Assembly: GCF_964059965.1 (NCBI RefSeq)
Contig: NZ_OZ060923.1
Location: forward strand, 744,001 to 808,000
Origin: Fukatsuia anoeciicola
GTDB taxonomy: Bacteria; Pseudomonadota; Gammaproteobacteria; Enterobacterales; Enterobacteriaceae
DNA: 64,000 nucleotides
Reading direction: 5' to 3'
Below, one piece after another: positions 1 through 9,238 of this stretch. Below the pieces are notes generated by a model. The model made no database searches and was not told where the DNA came from. It saw nothing but the letters and a program-made list of their open reading frames with translations. Every line of letters starts with the position of its first letter. Position 1 is the first letter of the stretch. A program made the translations under genes and the position numbers.

Positions 1-518
1 CTCAACCTATAGAACGTTTTTTGCTAGTTACTGATACTATACAAAAAGAACAGTTAATCATGAAATTCAATCCAATGACGCAGTTTAATAATAGCAAACA
101 ATGGCTAGCATTAGATATAGAAGCTGGATTTCCATTAATTGATACTGAAACTAGTGCATTATTTATACCTCAAGAAACAAATATTCAAGCTTTAGGCGGT
201 ATTAGTTTTACTAAAGGTTGTTATATTGGTCAAGAGATAGTAGCTAGAACAAAATACCACGGCACTAACAAACGAACACTATATTGGTTAGCTGGTAATG
301 CTAATCGGGTTCCTGTTGCTGGAGAAAATCTAGAGTGGCAATTAGGATTATATTGGCGTAAAACTGGCATTATATTATCAGCACTACAACTAAATGATAA
401 TACTCTTTGGATCCAGGCAGTGTTAAATAATAATTTAACTAAAGATACTGTATTACGGGTACAAGGTGATAGTAGTAGTATGCTAAAAATACAAGATTTA
501 CCTTATTCATTAAGATAA
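1..518 (+). CDS. ygfZ: Folate-binding protein YgfZ, 5' truncated by window edge
   Basis: This is the C-terminal half of YgfZ, the tetrahydrofolate-dependent protein that supports assembly or repair of Fe-S enzymes such as the tRNA thiomethylase MiaB. The frame is already open at base 3 (Q-P-I-E-R-F), so the first ~150 residues of a ~326-residue protein lie outside the window and the TTG at base 21 is not the start. The family signature KGCYIGQEIVART lies near base 210 and includes the invariant Cys of the K-G-C-Y-x-G-Q-E motif. The C-terminal barrel follows and ends at a TAA. The frame is intact, with no sign of decay. The next ~2.5 kb holds eroded cydAB, so the E. coli neighbourhood of ygfZ is not kept on this side. 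Confidence 0.93.
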   Translation, partial: QPIERFLLVTDTIQKEQLIMKFNPMTQFNNSKQWLALDIEAGFPLIDTETSALFIPQETNIQALGGISFTKGCYIGQEIVARTKYHGTNKRTLYWLAGNANRVPVAGENLEWQLGLYWRKTGIILSALQLNDNTLWIQAVLNNNLTKDTVLRVQGDSSSMLKIQDLPYSLR

Positions 519-549
519 GATGAGCAGTATATTGATTATCTCACTTGCT

Positions 550-1640
550 AGATTTATTACAAAATTACCATATATTTATAAATATACACTATAAATTTTA
601 TGTTATCTGATATTTATAATTTTTATATACTATATATTATATAGTTATTACTTAACTTGCATAATACAGTAAGTTTTTGTAAAACTATATTAAAATAGAT
701 CTTAAAACTAACTTTATATTTTTATCTTTACATATTAATAATAACCTTATTTATATTTACTCTAGTAAATATAATTTTTTATTTCAATAGTTTTATTCTA
801 ACTTATAGAATAGTAGTATTAATAATATTCATACTTAATATAATAAAATTATTTAATTAAACCTTTATGTATCTTTAGTAAAAGTTTTTAATTGTAGTAA
901 AGTTTATTATAAGATTTAATCTTATCTCTAGGTGTATACAAAAAAATAAAATTAATAACTATTAAAGTGAGGTATTAAAATAAGTCTCTTGCATTATTCA
1001 TAATCAGAAAAAATTAGATTATATAAATTAGTGTCTTAATATAAAAATATATTTATAATAATATCTAGATTTATCAATTACTCGAATAATTATATTCTAA
1101 TAATATTTATTATACAGTATATATAACATTTAATAAAAATAAAACTTAAGCTATGATTTATTGCTAAAATAGCATACTTTAGTATTATTTAAATAATTAA
1201 AGAATAATTTAGTTAGCAATAAAATTTATTTTATTTATACTATTTCTCTATTTTATATTATATATTATAGTGTTTTTAACTTATTGATATTATTTATAAT
1301 AAACTGTTTTTATGCTATTAAATGTTGCTAGATAAATGAAAGATTATATGAAATATAACTTTATATCATAATTATGTAGTTCACTAATAGAAGTAGGTGA
1401 TTTATTTCTAAATATGGTTATTACCCTGTAAGTAATAAATTATATTATTACTAATAGAGTAATAAAATTCGAATATTATCTAGGATGCTAATTTATTAAA
1501 ATTAAACTTTATTATTAATTATGTAAATACATTTAATATTAAAATTTACTAGTATCAAACTAAGTAACTAAGAGTAGGTTTTTATAATTTTAAATAGATA
1601 TTAAATAAAATATAATTAGGTCTAGTAAAGAGAATCATTT
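550..1640 (+). pseudogene. cydA: Eroded cydA (cytochrome bd oxidase subunit I)
   Basis: No open frame survives, but the 3' part aligns to CydA. Near 1385-1430 the frames give I-E-V-G-D-L-F and then K-Y-G-Y-Y-P-V, against V-E-A-G-W-F and E-Y-G-R-Q-P-W of CydA. Near 1505-1575 a 24-codon gapless stretch (FIINY...TK*LRVG) matches the last membrane helix and the K-F-A-R-L-G tail. Frameshifts and stops separate the blocks. The gene would need ~1.57 kb but only ~1.1 kb lies between ygfZ and cydB, so several hundred bases have been deleted. The 5' limit is approximate. The 3' identification is firm because cydB follows directly. Confidence 0.65.
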
Positions 1641-2775
1641 ATATACAATTATGAAGAACTATATTTTATCTAGTGATTACTGATTATTTTAACATGAATA
1701 GGTTTACGGTTATTGATAACTAAAATATTAGCATAGAAATTTTAAATACATTATTAAGTTAAAGTAAGATTTAACATCTTATTTTAATTAATACTATTGT
1801 TATATATTAGGTAAGCAACTAAGTTTAGTTAATAACAACACTATCATTAATATATTATTTGCTATTTAACTAATGATATGCATCACTGCACTTTTAGATT
1901 TTTACATTATAACTATATTAGTATTATTTATGTTATTCTTCTCCTAATTAATTACGACTATTAATGTTAAATTAAATAATTATTATTGTTATAACCTGTA
2001 GAATATAGATATTATTGGTAGTTTTATACTAGTTATAGCATTTAGTGTCATTTTTAACATTCTTTAAAAAAGATATTTTACATAGATTATTATCTATATT
2101 TATTCTATAGTAATAACTTTTCTAATTACTTAATTTTTTATTTTACTTGTTTTAATGGTAAGTTTAACTATATTAATAATATAAGATACTACTAAAATTA
2201 CATATTATAATGCTTAGTTACTAAATTTTAATAGTATTTTATTTTATAAATATCATCCATGTTTAATGTAAATGTGCTACTATTTTTCTATTAATGTTAT
2301 ATTTTACATAAAATACTTAGTACTTATATTATCTTTTTAATTCTTACTTATATTACTATACAGATAGGTATTACTATATTTTCTATATTATATCATAAAA
2401 TATTAATACTAATGTTATTTATATACTATATAATACATTCATCAAACTTACTAATTTTAAGAAAATAATCTAGTAATATTAATCTTTATTCCTATTATTA
2501 GTATATATGTAATTTTTTAGTATTATTATTACATATCTAATTTTTTAAAAAATTTTTATTTATAAAACTTATTAATATAAATTATTTATATTTTTATATA
2601 AATCTTTTACAGATTAATAATCTATATCTTTATATTATTCTTACTTTAACATAAAAATAAAATAGAATTAATAAAGTATGCATAAATATGATTAAAACTA
2701 ATAACTATAAGGCTAATCTATAGTAGAGAGCATATAAGATAATTATGAAATAAATAATAAGATACTAGCATTAAT
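1640..2775 (+). pseudogene. cydB: Eroded cydB (cytochrome bd oxidase subunit II)
   Basis: CydB can be followed over its first ~140 codons through frameshifts. V-I-T-D-Y-F-N-M (near 1675) matches A-V-T-D-G-F-D-M. ILVLFMLFF (near 1915) matches ILVLASLFF. D-Y-*-C-*-I-K (near 1957) matches D-Y-R-S-K-I-E. N-L-*-N-I-D-I-I-G-S-F (near 1995-2024) matches N-M-W-D-W..G-S-F, with Trp turned to TAG. The spacing predicts a gene of normal length ending near 2775, although I could not follow the last third. In E. coli cydAB-cydX-ybgE-ybgC precede tolQ, so the location agrees. Nothing recognisable of ybgC is left in the ~250 bases before tolQ. Confidence 0.75.
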
Positions 2776-3029
2776 TAGTAACTAATAAAATAATAAATTT
2801 ATATAGTACCTATTATATCTAATATACATAAACTTAAGTTAAAGTAATTTACAAAAAAACAATAATATAACATCATCTCTCTGTTTTCTTATAACCTCAT
2901 TTAAATCAAATCATAAAATCCATGCAATAAAATTATTTTTTAGAAAAATTATTCCTAAGTTTAAAACTTTTAAGTATCGTGTTATGGTTAGTTTTTGATT
3001 TCTTAAGATTATTATTATGGAATTATACA

Positions 3030-3713
3030 ATGATTAATATGAATATTTTAGATCTATTCTTGAAATCAGGCCTCTTAGTACAATTTATTATATTGATATT
3101 AATTATATTTTCTATTATTTCATGGACGATTATTTTTCAAAAAACGTATCTTCTAAATACTGCCTACTATAACGCTAAAGCTTTTGAAGATAAATTCTGG
3201 TCGGATTGTAAATTATCTATTCAATATCAGGAAAGTCAAGTACGCAATGATAGTATCAGCGGTTTAGAACAAATTTTTTATTTTGGTTTTAAAGAATTTA
3301 CTTGTTTAAATTGTACTAATAGTCAAGCACCAGAAGCAGTTATTAATGGCTCATCAAGAGCAATGCGTATTGTAATGAATCGCGAATTAGAATCTTTAGA
3401 ATCACATATTTCACTTCTTGGAAATATTGGCTCTATCAGTCCATATATTGGTTTGTTTGGTACAGTATGGGGTATTATGCATACTTTTATCACTTTAGGC
3501 ACCGCAAAACAAGTAACATTACAGATGGTTGCACCTGGTATTGCCGAGGCTTTGATTACAACATCTATTGGCTTATTTGTAGCAATTCCTGCGATTATGG
3601 CATATAATAGCCTTAATCAATGTATGAATAAAATTGAGCAGAATTACGATAATTTTATGGGAGAATTTATTACTATTCTGTATCGCCAGGTTTTTACACG
3701 TACTATACAATGA
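3030..3713 (+). CDS. tolQ: Tol-Pal system proton channel subunit TolQ
   Basis: TolQ is an inner-membrane protein of the MotA/ExbB family. With TolR it forms the proton channel that energises TolA for outer-membrane constriction at division. The ATG at 3030 is chosen because the protein then begins M-I-N-M-N-I-L-D-L-F-L-K, matching E. coli TolQ residue for residue. An upstream TTG at 2979 in the same frame would add 17 unrelated residues. The product is 227 aa (E. coli 230) with membrane segments near residues 13-35, 135-160 and 168-195. The conserved channel motif G-T-V-W-G-I-M-H is intact. It is first in the tolQRAB-pal-cpoB block, with 37 bases before tolR. Confidence 0.97.
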   Translation: MINMNILDLFLKSGLLVQFIILILIIFSIISWTIIFQKTYLLNTAYYNAKAFEDKFWSDCKLSIQYQESQVRNDSISGLEQIFYFGFKEFTCLNCTNSQAPEAVINGSSRAMRIVMNRELESLESHISLLGNIGSISPYIGLFGTVWGIMHTFITLGTAKQVTLQMVAPGIAEALITTSIGLFVAIPAIMAYNSLNQCMNKIEQNYDNFMGEFITILYRQVFTRTIQ

Positions 3714-3750
3714 ATTCCTGGTAGATTCTAGTAAGTAAGGTGTAAAGGAT

Positions 3751-4179
3751 ATGAGACTAGCATTAAACCGTAAAAATCGTAAGCTTAATTATGAAATTAA
3801 TATTGTTCCCTTACTTGATGTCTTATTGGTCTTATTACTAATTTTTATGGCGACAGCTCCTATTATTATGCAAAGTGTTAAAGTTAATTTACCTAATACA
3901 ATAGATTCAAAAATAGTATCTAATAAAGATAATCTACCAATCATCATTGAAGTTTCTGGAATAAACCAATATACCTTAGTCATTAACTATAAACGCATAG
4001 AACAACTATCAAAACAACAAATTATTGCCGAGGCACAAGCGCATTTACAAGCTAATCCAAAAATTATCTTTTTAATTGGTGGTGCAAAAAAAGTGCCTTA
4101 TGAAGAGATTATTAAGGTATTGAATATATTACATCAGGCTGGCATTACTGCTGTAGGTTTAATGACACAAACGATATAA
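3751..4179 (+). CDS. tolR: Tol-Pal system protein TolR
   Basis: TolR is the partner of TolQ in the Tol proton channel. It has one N-terminal membrane helix (about residues 19-40) carrying the essential Asp in PLLDVLLVLLLIFM, and a periplasmic domain that dimerises and contacts Pal and peptidoglycan. The 142-residue length equals the E. coli protein and the alignment is nearly gapless, ending in V-G-L-M-T-Q-T-I. A good AAGGA ribosome-binding site lies just before the ATG. Nothing suggests decay. The spacer to tolA is ~176 bases, longer than usual in this operon. Confidence 0.97.
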   Translation: MRLALNRKNRKLNYEINIVPLLDVLLVLLLIFMATAPIIMQSVKVNLPNTIDSKIVSNKDNLPIIIEVSGINQYTLVINYKRIEQLSKQQIIAEAQAHLQANPKIIFLIGGAKKVPYEEIIKVLNILHQAGITAVGLMTQTI

Positions 4180-4355
4180 CTTCGTGAATTTTTATAAATC
4201 TACTACTATGTTGTAAGTTTTTTATTACTTAGTATTAGTAATCTTTATATATTCTATATACCATGTAATTACTACGCATAAGATCTTAAATCTACAACAC
4301 TTACTGTAACTTTATAAAAAGTTTATTGTTAAAATATTGTTTCTGGAAATCAAAT

Positions 4356-5396
4356 GTGACAAAAGGAACTAAACAAAATTATAAACTGAAGCTAGCTATA
4401 ATTATTTCGGTTATTTTACACCTATTATTGATTACCTTGTTAATTTGGGGGTCCTTTATACAAAATACCAATATTAGTACCTCTAATACAAATAGCGCTG
4501 TTATCGACGTAGTAATGGTTAACCCTAGTGTTATTACACAACAGTATCAGCACCAAAAACAACAACATATTAAAAGCAAACATATACAACAATATAAAAA
4601 AATAACTGAGAAACAAATTGAGAATATAAAACAAAAACAGATAATAGGACAGCAGAGTTTAAAAGCTTTAGAAAAAGAGCGTCTACAAACACAAAAAAAT
4701 AAAAAACAAGTGACTAAAGAGCGTCAAAAACAGCTTTCTGAGCAACAAAAAATAACTATAATGACAACAAAAAAAATGCAAATAAAACAAAAACAGCTAA
4801 AGGATTCTCAGGAGAAAGTAGAAACTAAAAAAATACCGAAAGTAACTACGATAGTTAAAGAAAAAGCAATGGCAACAGTAAAAAAAGTAACTACTATAGT
4901 AAAAAAACAGGCTGAAGTGCAAAAAATAGAAAATAAAGTAAAACAAAAAATAATAACTAAGACTAAAAAAGTTACTATTTTATCTGAGGCCAAAAAAAAA
5001 GCTATTACTGAGAGAATAAAAGCAATAGAAGTAAACAATCTATTAGAAAATTTAGCAGCAGAAAGAAACATACTTCAAGATAGTATAGTAACGATTAACC
5101 AAGATAAAAACAGAAACAATAACGTTTTAAAATCTGAAATTAATAAATATTTAGAACAAATTACCGCAGCTATTCAAAGTAAATTTTACGATGCAAATCT
5201 TTATCATGGGCATAAATGTGATCTGAGAATTCAATTATCTCCAGAAGCTATGTTAATTAACATAACTACTGAAGGAGGCGATTTTGCCTTATGTCAAGCG
5301 GCAATAGCAGCTGCTAAACAAGCTAAAATACCTAAATTACCAAATGATAATATTTACCAGGTATTTAAGAATGCTATACTTGTATTTAAACCGTAA
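4356..5396 (+). CDS. tolA: Tol-Pal system bridging protein TolA
   Basis: TolA spans the periplasm between TolQR and Pal/TolB. A GTG at 4356 is preferred because it gives V-T-K-G-T-K-Q-N-Y-K-L-K, matching E. coli M-S-K-A-T-E-Q-N-D-K-L-K; a TTG at 4326 in the same frame would add ten unrelated residues. The protein (346 aa) keeps three parts: a membrane anchor (about residues 12-34), a long charged helical domain (about 60-240) and the C-terminal domain III with its two cysteines (CDLRIQL and ALCQAA). The middle domain is very unlike the Ala/Glu-rich E. coli version: it is dominated by Lys, Gln, Thr and Ile from A-rich codons, but it looks able to form a coiled coil. The ~150-base gap before tolB may allow a separate tolB promoter. 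Confidence 0.95.
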   Translation: MTKGTKQNYKLKLAIIISVILHLLLITLLIWGSFIQNTNISTSNTNSAVIDVVMVNPSVITQQYQHQKQQHIKSKHIQQYKKITEKQIENIKQKQIIGQQSLKALEKERLQTQKNKKQVTKERQKQLSEQQKITIMTTKKMQIKQKQLKDSQEKVETKKIPKVTTIVKEKAMATVKKVTTIVKKQAEVQKIENKVKQKIITKTKKVTILSEAKKKAITERIKAIEVNNLLENLAAERNILQDSIVTINQDKNRNNNVLKSEINKYLEQITAAIQSKFYDANLYHGHKCDLRIQLSPEAMLINITTEGGDFALCQAAIAAAKQAKIPKLPNDNIYQVFKNAILVFKP

Positions 5397-5548
5397 TAGA
5401 TGTAATAAATATACATAAAATTTTAATTAGATTATTTTTATATTACATTATTTCTCTACATTTTAAATAAAATATTTAATGTATTGTAATAATTTAACTA
5501 ATTATTCAAACTTGTTACAATATAAATTTTTTTAGAAATGGATATAAA

Positions 5549-6847
5549 ATGAAACAAATATCTCGAGTAATACTCGGATTTTTAATGTTTTGGGTAACCA
5601 TTTTACATGCAGAGGTGCGTATTGAAATTACCCATGGTGTTAATTTAGCTCGACCCATCGCTATTATCCCGTTTAAATGGTCTGGCTTAGGTAGGGCTCC
5701 TGAAGAAATTGCCTCAATAATAAGTGCTGATTTACGTAATAGCGGTAAATTTAACCCCATAGATGTATCATGCATGCCACAGCAGCAGCCAGGAAGCTTA
5801 GTTAAAATTGTTTCTACAGCTTGGACTAAGCTAGGAATTGATGCTATCGTACATGGTAGAATCCAACTAAATATTAATGGTAGTTATATGGTTTCTTATC
5901 AACTAATCAACACTTCTGGTATAGGAAATCTTATTTTAGCACAAAATGAGTACAAAGTTACTAAACAATGGCTACGTTATGCAGCTCATACTGTCAGTGA
6001 TGAAGTGTTTAAAAAATTAACGGGTATTAAAGGTGCTTTTTGTACTCGCATTGCTTATATTATAGAAACTAGTAATAGTAGTCATTTTCCTTATAAATTA
6101 TGTGTTTCAGATTACGATGGTTATAATCAGGTAATTATCCATCGTTCTTCTCAACCTTTAATGTCACCTGCTTGGTCAGCGGATGGTAGCAAAATTGCTT
6201 ATGTTACTTTTGAGCATGGTAAATCTACTTTAGTTATGCAGACGCTTGCTAATCATAATATTAAATTAATTACTTCATTTCCACGTCATAATGGTGCGCC
6301 TGCATTTTCTCCAGACGGATCTAAGTTAGCTTTTGCTTTATCTAAAAGCGGCAGTCTTAATATTTATTTAATGAATCTTACTTCGGGTAGTATTAGTCAG
6401 ATTACTAATAATTATAGCAATAATACTGAACCAAGTTGGTTCCAAGATAATCAACACCTAGCTTATACTTCAGATCAAAGCGGACGTCCTCAAATATATA
6501 AAATACACATTAAAAGTAATATATCAGAGCGAATTACTTGGGAAGGATTTCAAAATCAGGATGCAAGTGTTAGTTCTGATAGTAAATTTTTAATCATGGT
6601 AAGTAGTAAGAATGGAATGCAGCACATTATCAAACAAAATCTAGCAACAGGAGTTATTCAAGTATTAACAAATACCTTTCTGGATGAAACACCTAGTATC
6701 GCACCTAACGGTACTATGGTAATATATAGCTCGACTAAAGAATCAGGTTCAGTATTACAACTAGTATCAATTGATGGACGTTTCAAAGCAAATCTTCCAG
6801 CAACTAATGGACAAGTTAAATTTCCTGCCTGGTCACCGTATTTATAA
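5549..6847 (+). CDS. tolB: Tol-Pal system periplasmic beta-propeller protein TolB
   Basis: TolB is a periplasmic protein that binds Pal and is contacted by TolA. It begins with a Sec-type signal peptide (about residues 1-21, ending L-H-A before E-V-R-I), so loss of Tat export elsewhere in this window does not affect it. The N-terminal TolA-box domain is followed by a six-bladed propeller with recurrent S-P-D-G-S-K-L-type blade motifs (for example near residues 205 and 250). The length is 432 aa (E. coli 430), with near-full colinearity to the C-terminal K-F-P-A-W-S-P-Y-L. This is one of the best-conserved genes here. It starts a tolB-pal-cpoB subcluster with short spacers. Confidence 0.98.
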   Translation: MKQISRVILGFLMFWVTILHAEVRIEITHGVNLARPIAIIPFKWSGLGRAPEEIASIISADLRNSGKFNPIDVSCMPQQQPGSLVKIVSTAWTKLGIDAIVHGRIQLNINGSYMVSYQLINTSGIGNLILAQNEYKVTKQWLRYAAHTVSDEVFKKLTGIKGAFCTRIAYIIETSNSSHFPYKLCVSDYDGYNQVIIHRSSQPLMSPAWSADGSKIAYVTFEHGKSTLVMQTLANHNIKLITSFPRHNGAPAFSPDGSKLAFALSKSGSLNIYLMNLTSGSISQITNNYSNNTEPSWFQDNQHLAYTSDQSGRPQIYKIHIKSNISERITWEGFQNQDASVSSDSKFLIMVSSKNGMQHIIKQNLATGVIQVLTNTFLDETPSIAPNGTMVIYSSTKESGSVLQLVSIDGRFKANLPATNGQVKFPAWSPYL

Positions 6848-6892
6848 ACGTGTATAATTTATAATTAACTTTAAATTAAAGGATACAAAAAA

Positions 6893-7414
6893 ATGCAAAT
6901 AAATAAAATACTAAAAGGGCTCATGTTAGCGTTACCTATTCTAATTATTACTTCTTGTAGTTCTAATAAAAAAATTGATAGTAATCAATCAACTATCACC
7001 TCTAACTCCAGCATGGATAATGAAAATATTAATAATTTATCTTTTGATGAAAAAGCGAGCTTGCAAATACAAGAACTAAAAGCAAATCATACAGTCTATT
7101 TTAATCTTGATAAATATGATATTAATTTAAGTAGTATGGATATACTAAATAAACATGCTAATTTTCTGAGGGATCATAGAAAATTCAAGGTAATTATTGA
7201 AGGTTATGCGGATGAACGCGGTACACCAGAATATAACATTGCTTTAGGTGAACGTCGTGCAAACGCTGTTAGTATGTACCTACAAAGTAATGGTGTATCT
7301 GCAGATCAAACCTCTATCATTTCTTATGGTAAAGCTAAACCAATAGAATTAGGGCACAATGAAGAAGCTTACGCGAAAAATCGTCGTGCAGTTTTAGTTT
7401 ACCAAGAGAATTAG
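6893..7414 (+). CDS. pal: Peptidoglycan-associated lipoprotein Pal
   Basis: Pal is an outer-membrane lipoprotein that anchors the outer membrane to peptidoglycan. A signal peptide ends in the lipobox I-T-S-C, placing the lipidated Cys at residue 22. A short Asn/Ser-rich linker leads into the OmpA-like domain (about residues 66-173), which contains G-Y-A-D-E-R-G-T-P-E-Y-N and R-R-A-N-A-V for peptidoglycan binding. The length is 173 aa, as in E. coli, and a strong AAGGA lies upstream of the ATG. The TAG stop is followed immediately by the cpoB ATG, so the two are likely translationally coupled. Confidence 0.98.
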   Translation: MQINKILKGLMLALPILIITSCSSNKKIDSNQSTITSNSSMDNENINNLSFDEKASLQIQELKANHTVYFNLDKYDINLSSMDILNKHANFLRDHRKFKVIIEGYADERGTPEYNIALGERRANAVSMYLQSNGVSADQTSIISYGKAKPIELGHNEEAYAKNRRAVLVYQEN

Positions 7415-8185
7415 ATGAGTAGTAAATATAGATACTATTTATTAGGTTCGTTATCGCTTTTTGGTATGGTAGTTTCATCGGCTGCTAAAGCCGATGATGC
7501 GCCAATCAGTGATATTAGTTCTAAATTATTAGAAGATCACATTATTCAGTTAGAATACATTGTTAATACACACAGTCAATTATTAATCCAATTACAACAA
7601 CAGTTATCATCTTTGCAATACGATATTGAAAGTTTACGTGGTCAAATCCAGAATAATCATCATCAATTTAATCAGATCTTTGGACAATTAAAGTTAACTC
7701 AACAACAGGTAAATAATCTAATAAAGCAAGAAATACCAGGTAATATAAAATTTAATACTAATACTAATAGCACTATAGTTCCGGGATCTGTTAATAATAC
7801 AAAAATAACTGTAAATAATGATGATAACGCTTACAAACAAGCTACTTATTTACGAGAAATACAGCAATATAATCAAGCTATTATAGTATTAAAAAAATTT
7901 CTAACACAATATCCAAAATCGGTTTATTTACCTAATGTTAATTATTGGTTAGGGCAGTTATATTATAGTAAAGGTGAAAAAAATATTGCTGTTTCTTATT
8001 ATGCATTTGTAGTTAAAAATTATCCAAAATCAGCAAAAAGTGCTGATGCAATGCTTAAAGTAGGCATAATTATGCAAGATAAAAAACAAACTGATAAAGC
8101 AAAGATAGTCTATCAACAAGTAATTAAAAAATATCCTAATAGCCAAGCAGCTATAGAAGCACAAAAGAAATTAGTTTCTTTTTAA
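7415..8185 (+). CDS. cpoB: Cell division coordinator CpoB (YbgF)
   Basis: CpoB is a periplasmic TolA-binding protein that couples peptidoglycan synthesis (PBP1B) to outer-membrane constriction. It has a Sec signal peptide (about residues 1-26, ending A-A-K-A-D), a trimerising coiled coil (about 40-100, Gln-rich L-I-Q-L-Q-Q-Q-L), an Asn/Thr-rich linker and C-terminal TPR repeats with N-Y-W-L-G-Q-L-Y-Y and K-N-Y-P-K-S. Its 256 aa compares with 263 in E. coli. The start directly abuts the pal stop. It closes a complete tol-pal cluster, and its last codons form the stem of a probable terminator. Confidence 0.96.
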   Translation: MSSKYRYYLLGSLSLFGMVVSSAAKADDAPISDISSKLLEDHIIQLEYIVNTHSQLLIQLQQQLSSLQYDIESLRGQIQNNHHQFNQIFGQLKLTQQQVNNLIKQEIPGNIKFNTNTNSTIVPGSVNNTKITVNNDDNAYKQATYLREIQQYNQAIIVLKKFLTQYPKSVYLPNVNYWLGQLYYSKGEKNIAVSYYAFVVKNYPKSAKSADAMLKVGIIMQDKKQTDKAKIVYQQVIKKYPNSQAAIEAQKKLVSF

Positions 8186-8192
8186 TTTTTTT
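8163..8192 (+). terminator. Probable intrinsic terminator overlapping the cpoB stop
   Basis: An 8-bp perfect stem (AAAAGAAA / TTTCTTTT) with a TTAG loop ends in the cpoB stop codon and runs into a stretch of T residues. The stem is almost all A/T, so its strength is uncertain. Confidence 0.4.
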
Positions 8193-8683
8193 ATTTATTA
8201 AAAACTTTTACCATATCTTAGATAAAGGAAATTAATTTTAAGATAACTTATAAAATAAATTAAATAAATGTTGTTTTACGTATTTTAATTAAAAAATAAA
8301 TTAGTACTAATATTATATTAATAAATAAAAAGATAGGATAATAAGTGAATTTCTATTCAAAAGATATTAATTCTATACTATAGATTATGATACTTAATTT
8401 TTATACCTGATAATAAAAAAATATTATAGAATAAAGAATAATATAAAAAATTAGTATAAAACTATTATCCTATCACATATTAGTTATATACCTAGAATGC
8501 GACAATAAAATATTGATAATTATAAGCACTTAATTAATAAATTATGCGCAAATTTTATTATATTGATTAATATGATAATTAAGCTTAATAAATAACTGTA
8601 GCTTAATATAAATAAAGAAGATACTATTAGTATTAATACTGTAAATAATCTTTATCTTTAAGTAGAAAATTAAGAAAATATCT
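8193..8683. other. Spacer between cpoB and tsaC, nothing recognised
   Basis: About 490 A/T-rich bases. E. coli carries a tRNA-Lys/Val cluster downstream of cpoB, but no cloverleaf could be recognised here, and no protein similarity was found in either strand by eye. Confidence 0.4.
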
Positions 8684-9238
8684 GTGATACAAAAAAATAT
8701 AGCTAAAATAATATTAACTTTACAACATCAAGAAGTAATCGCCTACCCTACAGAAGCTGTATTTGGCTTAGGTTGTAATCCTGATAATGAAAAAGCTGTT
8801 AATACTTTATTAACCTTAAAACAACGTTCTCAAGAAAAAGGATTAATTTTAGTAGCAGCAAATTATAATCAATTAAGACCTTATCTAGATGATTCAAAAC
8901 TAAATAGGATACAAAAACAAAACATCTTTACTAGCTGGCCAGGTGCCATTACCTGGATAATCCCTGCTAGCACAAAAACTCCTTATTGGTTAACTGGGCG
9001 TTTTAACTCACTTGCCGTTAGGGTAATTAATCATCCTTTAATACAACAGCTTTGCACTTATTATGGCAAGCCAATAGTTTCGACTAGTGCTAATTTAAAT
9101 GGTTGCCAACCTTGTCGAAATGAGAGTGAAGTTAAAATGCAATTTGGCGCAGCTTTATCTATATTATCTGGGAAGATTGGTGGTCACAAAAAACCATCAG
9201 AAATTAGAGATAGTTTAACTGGAAAGCAAATACGTTAA
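8684..9238 (+). CDS. tsaC: Threonylcarbamoyl-AMP synthase TsaC
   Basis: TsaC makes threonylcarbamoyl-AMP from Thr, bicarbonate and ATP, the first step of t6A modification at A37 of ANN-decoding tRNAs. The YrdC fold is evident from E-V-I-A-Y-P-T-E-A-V-F-G-L-G-C, the K-Q-R-S-Q-E-K-G loop and V-S-T-S-A-N-L-N-G. The product is 184 aa (E. coli 190) and ends in the conserved P-S-E-I-R-D-S-L-T-G. A GTG start is used, with no clear ribosome-binding site. It stands alone; the usual downstream partner aroE is absent as an intact gene. Confidence 0.95.
   Translation: MIQKNIAKIILTLQHQEVIAYPTEAVFGLGCNPDNEKAVNTLLTLKQRSQEKGLILVAANYNQLRPYLDDSKLNRIQKQNIFTSWPGAITWIIPASTKTPYWLTGRFNSLAVRVINHPLIQQLCTYYGKPIVSTSANLNGCQPCRNESEVKMQFGAALSILSGKIGGHKKPSEIRDSLTGKQIR

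Noticed and set aside
2979..3029. Upstream in-frame start for tolQ (and similar ones for rpsA, nusA, tolA, rbfA)
   Set aside because: The added residues have no similarity to the families, and the internal starts reproduce the conserved N termini exactly.
4808..5071. Minus-strand 87-codon open frame inside tolA
   Set aside because: It is the antisense shadow of the Lys-rich TolA helix; its Phe/Ile/Val-rich content simply mirrors Lys and Gln codons.
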